From Ramlibacter pallidus (GTDB taxonomy: Bacteria > Pseudomonadota > Gammaproteobacteria > Burkholderiales > Burkholderiaceae_C): DNA of 64,000 nt. This document shows positions 19,908-28,487 of the stretch, piece by piece (position 1 is the stretch's first letter; every line of letters begins with the position of its first letter). The notes under the pieces were generated by a model that worked only from the letters and a program-made list of their open reading frames with translations, was not told where the DNA came from and did not search any database. The position numbers and the translations under genes were made by a program. The stretch lies in the NCBI RefSeq assembly GCF_015070875.1, contig NZ_JADDIV010000004.1:372001-436000 (forward strand). Direction: 5' to 3'.

Positions 19908-20930
19908 ATGGCAAACTTCAACACCATGTGTTCGAACCGCGCGGGGAGTGCGGCTGGCCCCGTGGCCTGGCTGCGAGCGGATCCCGGGGAGTGGCTCCCC
20001 GGGACGCTGGACCGTGAGCGGCTCTATGCTGCGGCGCAGCAGCTGGCAGGCCAGGCCGCCCACGCGCAGGCCGCCCGCAAGCTCGCGGCCGAAGTGCTGC
20101 GCTCCCTGGAAGAGGTGCCGGTGGCCAAGCGCGTCGTGCACGACACGCCCATCTACATCCTGCTGGTGTTCTGCATGTACCTGCACCATGTGCGCGACCG
20201 GACGGACCCGCGCAGCGGCGTCACGCTCAAGGCGCTGCGCACGCTGTTCGGCGCGCGGGGCACCGACAGCTTCGCGGGCGATTCGCACATCCGCGACATG
20301 CTGGGCTGGTGCCGCAACCGCGGACTGCTGCAGCAGGTCGTGCCTGCGCAAGCCACGGGCGACCGGCGCGTGCGGCCCCTGGAGCCGACGCCGCTGCTGG
20401 TGGACATGTTCCAGCACTGGGTGCGAGCCTTCCTGCGTGGCAGCGCGGACGTGCTGCCGCCGCCGGTCCCGCCGGACGGCCTGCCGGCGCCGGAACTGGT
20501 GTACGAGGTGCTGGCCTGCCGCATCCGCTGCCACGTGCGCGAGAACTTCACGCCGACCGAGCGCTTTCCGGTGATCCAGGAATTCATGCTGCGCAAGCAC
20601 GGCTACCACGTCTTCCTGGCCGTGGTGGAGGCCATGCGGCCGGACGGGCAGGGCGCTTCGGCGCCGGTGACGGTGTCTGCGCTGGCCCAGCGCTTCGAGA
20701 TCGCGCGCGCCACGGTGCGCAACGCGCTCGGGCCGGCGGAGCAGCGCGGCCTGCTGGCGCTGCGCGGCGCCGACGGCGCGGTGCACCTCGCACCCGGGTT
20801 CGTCCAGCTGGCGCTGCAATGGATGGCCTTCGAGGCCACCTACATGCACGGGATCATCCAGGTCGCGGCACACGCCGCGCGACATGACGGCCAGCAGGCG
20901 GCCGAAGCCCCACATCACGCATCGACGTGA
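19908..20930 (+). CDS. Winged-helix transcriptional regulator-like protein
   Basis: From ATG 19908 the product is 340 residues (a second possible start is 19926). The C-terminal part carries a helix-turn-helix, VTVSALAQRFEIARATVRNA, followed by a wing and LLALRGADGAVHLAPGF. The N-terminal two thirds also contain an HTH-like stretch (TLKALRTLFGARGTDSFAGDSHIRDMLGW), so it may be a tandem winged-helix protein. It is divergent from the autotransporter with a 91-bp shared intergenic region, so it may control it. It converges on the SDR gene 13 bp downstream. Confidence 0.6.
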   Translation: MANFNTMCSNRAGSAAGPVAWLRADPGEWLPGTLDRERLYAAAQQLAGQAAHAQAARKLAAEVLRSLEEVPVAKRVVHDTPIYILLVFCMYLHHVRDRTDPRSGVTLKALRTLFGARGTDSFAGDSHIRDMLGWCRNRGLLQQVVPAQATGDRRVRPLEPTPLLVDMFQHWVRAFLRGSADVLPPPVPPDGLPAPELVYEVLACRIRCHVRENFTPTERFPVIQEFMLRKHGYHVFLAVVEAMRPDGQGASAPVTVSALAQRFEIARATVRNALGPAEQRGLLALRGADGAVHLAPGFVQLALQWMAFEATYMHGIIQVAAHAARHDGQQAAEAPHHAST

Positions 20931-20943
20931 TGTTGACGCTCCG

Positions 20944-21726
20944 TCATACCGTCGGAACCGTCCCTCCATCGACCACGTGTTCCGAGCCCGCCACCGATGC
21001 TGCACGCGGAGAGACCAGGAAGGTGATCAGGTCGGCCACTTCATGCGGCTTGGCCGGCCGGCCGACGGGAATCCCGCCGAGCCCGTCCATGACGATCTTC
21101 TTGCCGCCCTCGTAGTCCGTTCCGGCTTGTGCGGCGATCCGCTCGGCAAATGCGACCGAGGCCTCGGTCTCGATCCAGCCGGGTGCGACGCGCAGGACGC
21201 GCACACCCTTGGGTGTCACCTCCTTCGACAAGGACTTGCTATATGTCGAGAGGGCGCTCTTCGCCGCTGCGTAAGCAGTGGTCGATTCGGGGAGCGGAAG
21301 CACGCGCTGGATCGAAGTCACGTGCAAGATCACGCCGCTGCCTCGGGCCAGCATGGCGGGCAGCAGGGCGCGGTCGAGGCGGACTGCGGACATGAAGTTG
21401 AGGTTCAGCTCCCTGAACCACGCCTCGTCGTCGAGGGCCGCAAAGCCACCTGCCGGCGCGCTCGAGCCACCCACGGAGTTGACCAGGATGTCGACCGCGC
21501 CCCATCGCTCCTCCACCGCCCGGGCGACCGTTGCCACGCCTTCGGCCGTCGACAGGTCGCCCTGGACATAGGCCACGCCTTCCTGCGGCTTCGCGGGCAT
21601 GGAGCGCGCAGTCGTCATCACATGCGCTCCGGCCTCGCGCAGGCTGGAGACCACCGCGGCTCCCAGCCCCTTCGTGCCGCCAGTGACCAGCACACGCTTC
21701 CCATGCAGTTGAAGGTCGAAGCTCAT
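20944..21726 (-). CDS. SDR-family oxidoreductase
   Basis: This 260-residue short-chain dehydrogenase has the cofactor motif TGGTKGLG, an N-S-V-G-G variant of NNAG, and the catalytic Tyr-Lys in YAAAK preceded by the serine in HVTSIQ. NAD or NADP preference cannot be read with confidence. Its start overlaps the end of the NTF2-like gene by four bases, so the two are translated together, under the divergent LysR gene. The substrate is unknown. Confidence 0.88.
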   Translation of the reverse strand: MSFDLQLHGKRVLVTGGTKGLGAAVVSSLREAGAHVMTTARSMPAKPQEGVAYVQGDLSTAEGVATVARAVEERWGAVDILVNSVGGSSAPAGGFAALDDEAWFRELNLNFMSAVRLDRALLPAMLARGSGVILHVTSIQRVLPLPESTTAYAAAKSALSTYSKSLSKEVTPKGVRVLRVAPGWIETEASVAFAERIAAQAGTDYEGGKKIVMDGLGGIPVGRPAKPHEVADLITFLVSPRAASVAGSEHVVDGGTVPTV

Positions 21727-22046
21727 GCCGCGATCTCCAGGGATGCGACGAGGCCGCGTTCCAGGCGGAAGCGGTAGGTCAGGTCAATCGGGCTCCCCGG
21801 GAAATTCCCGGTGACCTCAGCGCGAACGACGTGCGCCCCGTCGTCATGCTCGAGCGCGAATGGCACGGTCGTGGCGCCGTACTTGGCCGAAGCTTCGGCC
21901 ATGAAGGCCTGGATGGCATCGATCCCCACGTAGGTGTGGTCGTCATCCTTCATCACGGCTTGCGCCGTGAAGCAGCGCGCCAGGGCGGCCGGGTCGTGTT
22001 CGGCTGCGAAGTACGCAGTGATCGGTTCGGGAAGGCTCAAGCTCAT
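21723..22046 (-). CDS. SnoaL-like / NTF2-fold protein
   Basis: The 107-residue protein has the cone-shaped NTF2-like pattern: [20 protein letters not shown], then [19 protein letters not shown] and C-terminal strands ending in [19 protein letters not shown]. Such proteins are often isomerases, hydratases or accessory binding proteins. It is the first gene of a two-gene operon with the SDR and is separated from the LysR gene by a 100-bp region with a palindrome. Confidence 0.8.
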   Translation of the reverse strand: MSLSLPEPITAYFAAEHDPAALARCFTAQAVMKDDDHTYVGIDAIQAFMAEASAKYGATTVPFALEHDDGAHVVRAEVTGNFPGSPIDLTYRFRLERGLVASLEIAA

Positions 22047-22116
22047 GTCGTTGGCTCCTGCAGTGGGTGAAACCGAAGGATGCGCGCCGGAGCGTGGTTA
22101 GTGAATCTCCTAGAAT

Positions 22117-22133
22117 CTTCATGCGTCATGAAG
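22117..22133. promoter_or_regulatory. LysR-type operator between NTF2-like/SDR operon and its LysR gene
   Basis: CTTCATG-CGT-CATGAAG is a perfect 17-bp palindrome containing T-N11-A (T22119 to A22131), 14 bp before the LysR start. Its arm and spacer lengths equal those of the palindrome at 49-65. Autoregulation plus control of the divergent operon is inferred. Confidence 0.65.
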
Positions 22134-22146
22134 CGGAGAGTGCACA

Positions 22147-23061
22147 ATGCGTGGATCGGACTTCGCCGAGTTGAAGGCTTTTGCCGCCGTGGTCGAGCGC
22201 GCGAGCTTTGCCCGGGCGGCCGAGCATCTGGGCCTGTCGCCATCCGCACTCAGCCAGACGATCCGGCAGCTGGAAAGCCGGATCGGCGCCAGGCTCCTGC
22301 ATCGCACGACACGCAGCGTTGCGCCATCGCCTGCGGGCGATCTGCTTTACCGGCGCATCGCGCCCTTGTTCCGCGAGATGGCTGCGGCCGTCGCCGAGGC
22401 AGGGGAGTCAGCGGGGCGGGCCAGCGGCACGCTTCGCATCAACACGCTGGGCATTGCCGCGCGGACCGTCATCGCGCCGCGACTCTCCAGGTTCCACCGC
22501 GCGTTCCCCGACGTGGTGCTCGACATCGTGGTCGACGACACCTTGGCCGACATCGTGGCCGGCCGGTTCGACGCCGGCATCCGGGTCGGCGGCCGGCTCG
22601 AGAAGGACATGGTGGCCGTGCGCCTCACGCCCGACCTGGACATGGTGGCCGTGGCCTCTCCGGACTATCTGGCACGCCAGGGCACGCCGAAAACACCGGC
22701 CGATCTGCATGCCCACGCCTGCATCAATTGGCGCCTGCAAATGGACGGGAGCCCCTACCGGTGGGAATTCAAGAAGAGGGGAAGGCTGCTCGAAGTGCCC
22801 GTGCAGGGGCCCATCTTGACCAACCACGCCGATGTCGGCATCGCTGCTGCGCTGGAAGGTCTCGGGATTGCCTATCACTTCGAGCGTGATCGCGTGGGCG
22901 AGCATCTCGCGCAAGGACGATTGGTCCAAGTGCTCGCCGACTGGTCGATCTCTCGTCCGGGGCTGTTCCTCTACTACCCGAGCAGGCGGCATCGACCGGC
23001 CCTGCTCGGTGCGTTCATCGACTGTCTGCTCGACAGGGATCTGGAAGGCGCCTCTGCTTGA
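22147..23061 (+). CDS. LysR-family transcriptional regulator
   Basis: The 304-residue protein has the LysR winged HTH at 5-65 (LKAFAAVVERASFARAAEHL, then SPSALSQTIRQLESRIGARL and LLHRTTRSV) and a periplasmic-binding-like effector domain from about 90. Features such as GFDAGIRVGGRLEKDMVAVRL are typical of the subgroup that controls a divergent SDR or quinone reductase. It is divergent from the NTF2-like/SDR pair and has a palindromic site 14 bp upstream. Confidence 0.93.
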   Translation: MRGSDFAELKAFAAVVERASFARAAEHLGLSPSALSQTIRQLESRIGARLLHRTTRSVAPSPAGDLLYRRIAPLFREMAAAVAEAGESAGRASGTLRINTLGIAARTVIAPRLSRFHRAFPDVVLDIVVDDTLADIVAGRFDAGIRVGGRLEKDMVAVRLTPDLDMVAVASPDYLARQGTPKTPADLHAHACINWRLQMDGSPYRWEFKKRGRLLEVPVQGPILTNHADVGIAAALEGLGIAYHFERDRVGEHLAQGRLVQVLADWSISRPGLFLYYPSRRHRPALLGAFIDCLLDRDLEGASA

Positions 23062-23167
23062 CGTCCGTGTCGCAGGGCGGCATATCATGCGCGCCACGAC
23101 CCTTTCGAACGCAAGTGGCACGGACGGATTGCGGCAGAGAGAGGCGGTGTTGGTCCGAGGAGAGCAC

Positions 23168-23788
23168 ATGAGCCACGCTTCGATAGAGATACGCAGCGCC
23201 ACGGCCGAGGAGTTGCCGCAAGCCGTCGGCACCATTGTGGCTGCGTTCGTGGCGGATCCTCCAGCCCGGTTCGCCTGGCCCTCTGCGCGTGACTATCTGC
23301 AAACCATGCCGGTGGCGACACGCGCATTCGCGGGGAGTTGCGTCGATCACGGCACCGCTTATGTGACGGCAGACTTCCGCGGCGCCGCGCTGTGGTTGCC
23401 TCCAGGCGCCCAGGCGGACAACGCCGCCCTCGACAAAGTGTTCCGGGACAGCGTCCAGCGCGAACACCTCGACGACCTGCTGGCCACGTTCGAGAGAATG
23501 GAGATGTCGCATCCTAGGGAAGCGCATTGGTACCTGCCCCAGATTGGCGTCGATCCGACGGCGCAAGGCCAAGGTCTAGGGGCCCAGTTGATGCGCCATG
23601 CGCTCGCGCGCTGCGATGAAGAACAGGCGCTGGCTTACCTCGAGGCGTCCAAACCGGAAAACATCCCCTTCTATCAAGGCCATGGTTTCGAGGTGATCGG
23701 CGAGATCCAGGTGGGGAAGGGCCCCGTCATCACGCCCATGCTTCGCATGCCCCGCCATGCCGTGCGGGACATGAGGTCGTCGCATTGA
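23168..23788 (+). CDS. GNAT-family N-acetyltransferase
   Basis: The 206-residue protein carries the acetyl-CoA binding motif in IGVDPTAQGQGLGAQLMRHA (Q/R-x-x-G-x-G/A) and the C-terminal PENIPFYQGHGFEVIGEI typical of the fold. The ATG at 23168 follows GAGGAGAG and is preferred over longer readings. The substrate is unknown. It stands alone after the LysR gene, with a 106-bp gap. Confidence 0.88.
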   Translation: MSHASIEIRSATAEELPQAVGTIVAAFVADPPARFAWPSARDYLQTMPVATRAFAGSCVDHGTAYVTADFRGAALWLPPGAQADNAALDKVFRDSVQREHLDDLLATFERMEMSHPREAHWYLPQIGVDPTAQGQGLGAQLMRHALARCDEEQALAYLEASKPENIPFYQGHGFEVIGEIQVGKGPVITPMLRMPRHAVRDMRSSH

Positions 23789-23925
23789 CTCCCCAACGGG
23801 GGCCCGGCTCGTCATGTAGTCCTCGGATTGTGGGCTGAAAGCCGCACTCGCCCCCCTTGGATCCGCTGGGTACTGGCGGCCATCGCAGACGGTGCCTAGG
23901 ATCGATCCCGACTGAGGAGAACGAG

Positions 23926-24708
23926 ATGTCGGACACCGACCGTCGGGTCGCAGTTCTCGTGGACTGCGACAATCTGGAGCCGGACGTTGCTGAGTTTGCG
24001 CTGCGCGTCGTGGCACAGTTTGGCCGTGTGGTTCTTCGCCGCGGATACGGCAATCACCAGACGCTGGCGAACAAGTGGCGGGATGCGTTGGTCCGTTTGG
24101 CGTTCACGCCGTGCCTGCAGTACCAATACGCTCCCGGAAAGAACACTTCCGACATTGCGCTCGCGCTGGATGCGCTCGAGGCCATGTTCGACGATCGCGC
24201 GGACACATTTTGCGTTGTCACGAGTGACTCCGACTTCGCATATCTGTCCAGGAAGCTGCGTGAGCGGGGCGCCACGGTGTACATCGTGGGAGAAAGCAAG
24301 ACGCCCGCGGCCTTGCGAAACGCGAGCGATCAGTTCTTCGAGTTTGCCGATTCGGGACCACAGTCGTTGCCCCAACCCGTCTTGCCCGATCTCGAGCAGC
24401 CAGGCAAGGAAGAGCAAGAGGAGCCGGCCAAGCCTGTGCCGAAGCGGCGTCCGAAGTTCGTTGTGGACGCCGTTGATCTTTTGGCGGGTGGCGCGTCCGA
24501 GGGAAAGGTGGGCTTAAGCGCACTCGGCTCGTACTTGAAGCGAACGGACCCCGGGTTTCTCCCGCAAGCATTCGGTCATTCTGGCTTGTTGAACATGGTG
24601 AAGACGTATGACCTGCTCGGCCTTCACCAGGAAGCGAACGGGCACTGGTCGGTCTTCAAGGTGCAGCCCTCGGATGCGAAGCCCGCGGTACCGGTTTTGC
24701 ATCCCTGA
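23926..24708 (+). CDS. NYN-domain (LabA-like) putative RNase with C-terminal OST-HTH/LOTUS domain
   Basis: The 260-residue protein has an N-terminal NYN/PIN-like nuclease: Asp in AVLVDCDNLEP, Asp in TSDIALALDA and TSDSDFAYLSRKLRERG, the three acidic sites of LabA-like enzymes. A linker rich in Glu and Pro (about 150-185) leads to a LOTUS-like winged helix (VGLSALGSYLKRTDPGFLPQ) that would bind RNA. A GAGGAGA ribosome-binding site precedes ATG 23926. It ends 6 bp before the membrane Mrr-like gene, so the two nucleases probably form an operon. The target is unknown. Confidence 0.82.
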   Translation: MSDTDRRVAVLVDCDNLEPDVAEFALRVVAQFGRVVLRRGYGNHQTLANKWRDALVRLAFTPCLQYQYAPGKNTSDIALALDALEAMFDDRADTFCVVTSDSDFAYLSRKLRERGATVYIVGESKTPAALRNASDQFFEFADSGPQSLPQPVLPDLEQPGKEEQEEPAKPVPKRRPKFVVDAVDLLAGGASEGKVGLSALGSYLKRTDPGFLPQAFGHSGLLNMVKTYDLLGLHQEANGHWSVFKVQPSDAKPAVPVLHP

Positions 24709-24714
24709 GTCGAT

Positions 24715-25644
24715 ATGACACGACGAAAGCGCAGACCCGGGAAGCCGTTGCTCGACAAAGGCCTGCTCGCCGTCTTCATCGGAGGCGTGCTGTTGTGCGC
24801 GCCCCTGCTGTTCGGCACGTCGCCAATGCTCAGGCCCATGGCCGACGGCTTGAGAACGCCTGCGTGGGTCGCGATCCTCCTTGGGCTGGCGCTCCTTGCA
24901 CTTCACTGGCTCGTTTCGCGTACGAGCACTGCTTCTCTTTCACCAGAGTCTGAGGGTCGAAGCGACAGGCCGACCGGCGTGCTGCCGGGGTCAAAAGACA
25001 TGTTCCCACCCGAGATTCCAGCCGCTCCTGGAACTGCTCGGGAATTGCTCCCATCGGGATCGGACGACCCCAGGCCCTCGCGCCAACAAGGCTGGAGCGC
25101 ACAGGTTTTCAGGGACATCGAGTGGCGGCGTTTCGAGGCGGTGTGCGAGCGCTTGTTTGCGCAAGCTGGGTTCGAGGCCAAGACGCAGTCGCACGGCGCT
25201 GACGGCGGCGTTGACATCTGGCTGTACTCGAAGAACGCAACGGGACCGGTGTCCGTCGTCCAGTGCAAACACTGGTCTGGACGGCAGGTCGGCGTGAAGG
25301 AAGTGCGCGAGTTCCTCGGCGTCATGACCGCCAAAGGCGTGAAGCGGGGCACTTATGCGACGACCTCGACCTACACACCGGCAGCGGCGGAGTTCGCCAG
25401 GGAGAATGGAATCCATGTCATGGACGGCGTCGGTCTGCTGGGACTGATCGCACGACGCTCCAAGGAGCAGCAGGAGCAGCTACTGGCTGTCGCCTATGAG
25501 GGCGACTACTGGCGTCCTACGTGTGCGTCGTGTGGCGTCAAGTTGGTGGATCGCGTGTCCGGAAAGGATGGAAGCCACTTCTGGGGTTGCGTGAACTATC
25601 CGCGGTGTCGGTCGACGATGCCGGTGCGGTATCGCACTGCCTGA
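24715..25644 (+). CDS. Membrane-anchored Mrr-like restriction endonuclease with topoisomerase-type zinc ribbon
   Basis: The 309-residue protein has two N-terminal membrane helices (about 17-37 and 49-67), a linker, and an Mrr-type endonuclease domain (about 127-240) starting WRRFEAVCERLFAQAGFEAK. The catalytic set is Asp in GADGGVDIWL and Gln-x-Lys in VVQCKHW, the standard D-(n)-Q-x-K. The C-terminus is a four-cysteine ribbon, CASC followed by WGCVNYPRC, as in topoisomerase I. Restriction of modified DNA is the known role of soluble Mrr; the membrane form is common but less understood. It lies 6 bp after the NYN gene. Confidence 0.85.
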   Translation: MTRRKRRPGKPLLDKGLLAVFIGGVLLCAPLLFGTSPMLRPMADGLRTPAWVAILLGLALLALHWLVSRTSTASLSPESEGRSDRPTGVLPGSKDMFPPEIPAAPGTARELLPSGSDDPRPSRQQGWSAQVFRDIEWRRFEAVCERLFAQAGFEAKTQSHGADGGVDIWLYSKNATGPVSVVQCKHWSGRQVGVKEVREFLGVMTAKGVKRGTYATTSTYTPAAAEFARENGIHVMDGVGLLGLIARRSKEQQEQLLAVAYEGDYWRPTCASCGVKLVDRVSGKDGSHFWGCVNYPRCRSTMPVRYRTA

Positions 25645-25687
25645 TCGGTGCTGACATGCGCAATGTGCGGCAAGTCGGCCTTCATCG

Positions 25688-26101
25688 TTATTCGCGCCAG
25701 CGAACGCCCAACCAGCGACCCAGCCGCTCGCGCCAGATGTCGCGGCCAGCCTGAAGGTAGTCCCGCCGCCACCCGCGAGTCGGTGGCACGCGACGCACGA
25801 GCCACTGTGTCACGACGATGAAGGCCACCATCCAGAACAGGCTGAGCCACAAGGCGGCCCACCAGCCGCGCCCGGCTTGTTCCAGTCCTTCGCGCAGCGC
25901 CGAGCGCAGCACGATCACGCCAAAGAGCGGCACGGCCGCGATGCACAGGTAGCCGAGCAGGAATCGGGTCAGGCCCAGCCGCCGGAGGCGTTCTCGGGAA
26001 ACCAGGGACGTGATCGCCACCGACACCAGCAGCAGCCCGGCGAACCAGGGCATCTGTTCGATGGCACGCTCGACGGAGGCACTCCAGAGGATGTCGCGCA
26101 C
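25688..26101 (-). CDS. Small membrane protein
   Basis: The 137-residue protein has three likely transmembrane helices (about 18-35, 45-66 and 80-102) and a basic C-terminal tail. No family is recognised. It lies 30 bp downstream of the hydroxyacid oxidase gene on the same strand and may be its cotranscribed tail gene. Confidence 0.6.
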   Translation of the reverse strand: MRDILWSASVERAIEQMPWFAGLLLVSVAITSLVSRERLRRLGLTRFLLGYLCIAAVPLFGVIVLRSALREGLEQAGRGWWAALWLSLFWMVAFIVVTQWLVRRVPPTRGWRRDYLQAGRDIWRERLGRWLGVRWRE

Positions 26102-26131
26102 GGCGTCAGGGCCGACCGGGCGGATGGCCCA

Positions 26132-27361
26132 TCAGTGCTCGCTAAGGAACGACCGATCGAGTTCCGAAAGCGCATTCACGCCCAGCAGCGCCATGTTGCG
26201 CGACACCTCCTGCTGCAGGAGGGCGATGGCATGGCGCACGCCGGCTTCCCCTGCAACCGACGCTGCATAGTTGAACGGCCGGCCCACGAACACGAAGCGG
26301 GCGCCCAGGGCCAGCGCCTTGAGCACGTCGCTGCCGCGGCGGATGCCGCTGTCGATCATCACCGGCACCTCCGGGCACGCAGCGACCACCTGCGGCAGCA
26401 CGCGCATCGGCGCCACCGCTCCATCGAGCTGGCGGCCGCCATGGTTGGACACGATGATGCCGTCGGCGCCGTGGTCCACCGCCTGGCGGGCGTCGCGCGC
26501 GTCGAGGACGCCCTTCAGGATGATCGGGCCCGGCCAGATCCTCCGGACGGTGCGGAAGTAGTCCCAGTTCAGGTGGCCGCGGTCTCCCATTTCGCGCACG
26601 GCCGTCTGCGAGAGGATGGGCGCGCCGCGGTGCGCATAGGCACTTTCGAAATGAGGCATGCCGCGCTCCGCGAGCGTGCGCAGGAAGTTGCCGAACAGCC
26701 AGCGCGGGTGCGTGATCCCGTGCCACGCGAGGCCCAGGCTCGGCCGCAGCGGGGTCGAGAATCCGGCGCGCACCATGTTCTCGCGGTTGCCGCTCACCGG
26801 CGTGTCCGCGGTGATCACCAGGGTGCGAAAACCGGCCGCCTTCACCCGCTCGACGAGGGCGACGATGCTGGCCTCGTCGGCGGGCAGGTACGCCTGGAAC
26901 CACGCATCCGGGTTGGCGGCCACCACTTCTTCCATGCGCATGAGCGAGGCACCACTCATGACCATGGGGATGTTCTCGGCGGCGGCGGACCGCGCCAGCA
27001 CGACGTCGCCGTTGTAGCCGGACAAGGAGCAAAGGCCCATGGGCGCGAGGCCGAACGGGGCCGCGTAGCGGCTGCCGAGCAGGGTGACGGCCGTCGTGCG
27101 TTTCGTGATGTCGACCATCACGCGCGGGATGAAGGCGTAGTCCGCGAACGCGGCGCGGTTGGCCTGCAGCGACTCGCTGCGCTCGACGCCGCCGCTGATG
27201 TACGCGAACACCGGCGGAGGCAGGTGCCGCCGCGCCGCCGCTTCGAAGTCGTCCAGGCACAGAAGCTGGCCCAGGCGGGCCGGCAATCGGAGCGGGGCGG
27301 CAGAGGGCGTGCGCGCCGGGGGTGTCGTTGAGGAGCTCGGACCGATGGAATCGATGTGCAT
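26132..27361 (-). CDS. FMN-dependent alpha-hydroxy-acid oxidase / L-lactate dehydrogenase-type enzyme
   Basis: The 409-residue protein is of the glycolate oxidase / LldD family, which oxidise L-2-hydroxyacids using FMN. The active-site His and Arg are in VSNHGGRQLDGA; the FMN lysine is in ILKGVLDARDA; the phosphate loop is DSGIRRGSDVLKALALGA. The N-terminal 40 residues are a proline-rich extension. It is downstream of a Bug binding protein gene by 15 bp; the pair suggests uptake and oxidation of a hydroxycarboxylate. The exact substrate (lactate, mandelate or another acid) cannot be told. Confidence 0.9.
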   Translation of the reverse strand: MHIDSIGPSSSTTPPARTPSAAPLRLPARLGQLLCLDDFEAAARRHLPPPVFAYISGGVERSESLQANRAAFADYAFIPRVMVDITKRTTAVTLLGSRYAAPFGLAPMGLCSLSGYNGDVVLARSAAAENIPMVMSGASLMRMEEVVAANPDAWFQAYLPADEASIVALVERVKAAGFRTLVITADTPVSGNRENMVRAGFSTPLRPSLGLAWHGITHPRWLFGNFLRTLAERGMPHFESAYAHRGAPILSQTAVREMGDRGHLNWDYFRTVRRIWPGPIILKGVLDARDARQAVDHGADGIIVSNHGGRQLDGAVAPMRVLPQVVAACPEVPVMIDSGIRRGSDVLKALALGARFVFVGRPFNYAASVAGEAGVRHAIALLQQEVSRNMALLGVNALSELDRSFLSEH

Positions 27362-27376
27362 GCCTCGCGTTGAAGG

Positions 27377-28351
27377 TCAGCCCGGGGTGATCTTGGCCAG
27401 GCGGATGATCCGGCCCCAGCGATCCACTTCGGTCTTGAGGTAGCCGGCGAATTCATCCGCACCCTTGGGGTTGAGCCGGAAGCCCTGCTGCTTCGCCTTC
27501 TCCTCGATGTCGCGGCCGAACATGATCTTGATGACTTCGCGCGAGTATTTTTCGACGATCGCATCCGGCGTCTTGGCCGGCAGCATCGCGCCTGTCCAGT
27601 TCTCGACGAAGAGTCCCGTCATGCCCGTCTCGAAGGCGGTCGGCACGTCGGGCAGCATGGGGTGGCGGGAAAGGCTGCAGAGCGCCAGCGCCCGCAGCTT
27701 GCCGCCCTTCACGTGCGCGATCGACTCGGGGAAGTTGGAGAAGATCACGTCCAGCTGCCCGCCGATGAGGTCCACCATCGACGGGGCGCCGCCCTTGTAC
27801 GGTACGTGGGTCATCCGGCTCTTGTTCAGGTCGTTGAACAGGGCCATCGTCAGGTGCGGCGGCGTTCCGTTGCCGCTGGATCCGGCATTGAGCTGGCGCG
27901 ACTTCGAGACGGCGACCAGTTCCTTGAAATCCTTGATGGGGCTGTTCGCGGGCACCACCACCAGCATCGGCGAGCTCGCCATCAGCGCCAGCGGACGCAG
28001 GTCGCGCATCAGGTTGTAGGGTGACTGCGGAAACAGCGATACGTTCGCCGCGTGCGTGAGCGTGATCGCCAGCACCGTGTTCCCGTCGGGCGGCGCCTTG
28101 GCCACCAGGTCGGCGCCGAGCTGGCCGTTGGCGCCGGCGCGGTTGTCCACCGTCACCGGCACCTTCCAGGATTCCGAGAGCTTCTGGCCCACCATGCGGG
28201 CCATCATGTCGGTCAGGCCGCCGGGCGAGAATGGGACGACATACCGGATGGGGGTGCCGCTGCGCGGGAAATCGGCCTGGGCGCTCGCCAGGCGGGGCGC
28301 GCCTAGCACGCCCGCGGCGGCTGCTCCGATCATCAGTTCACGACGCTTCAT
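27377..28351 (-). CDS. Bug-family tripartite tricarboxylate transporter substrate-binding protein
   Basis: The 324-residue periplasmic protein has an N-terminal signal (MKRRELMIGAAAAGVLGAPRLASA, Tat-like twin arginine followed by a hydrophobic stretch) and the Bug hallmarks IRYVVPFSPGGLTDMMAR, LNAGSSGNGTPPHLTMALF and THVPYKGGAPSMVDLIGGQ. Bug proteins bind carboxylates and are greatly expanded in Burkholderiales, usually without a cognate membrane partner nearby, as here. AGTGGAGGAGAA precedes the ATG. It lies between L- and D-2-hydroxyacid enzymes, so a hydroxyacid ligand is likely. Confidence 0.93.
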   Translation of the reverse strand: MKRRELMIGAAAAGVLGAPRLASAQADFPRSGTPIRYVVPFSPGGLTDMMARMVGQKLSESWKVPVTVDNRAGANGQLGADLVAKAPPDGNTVLAITLTHAANVSLFPQSPYNLMRDLRPLALMASSPMLVVVPANSPIKDFKELVAVSKSRQLNAGSSGNGTPPHLTMALFNDLNKSRMTHVPYKGGAPSMVDLIGGQLDVIFSNFPESIAHVKGGKLRALALCSLSRHPMLPDVPTAFETGMTGLFVENWTGAMLPAKTPDAIVEKYSREVIKIMFGRDIEEKAKQQGFRLNPKGADEFAGYLKTEVDRWGRIIRLAKITPG

Positions 28352-28487
28352 TGTTTCTCCTCCACTGAAAATCCTGGAACAGACCGGTGACCAAGCTGCT
28401 TCTGTGTCGGCACGCCACCAGTCCTGCGGAGCCGCATCCTCGCTCAGCTTCCATCCTGCGGCAAGTCCCGTGACGGCAATCCGCCAC

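Noticed and set aside
16469-20017. An 1182-residue plus-strand open frame antisense to the autotransporter
   Set aside because: Its composition is a repetitive Arg/Gly/Val mirror of the repeats; the minus strand has ESPR, passenger repeats and a barrel.
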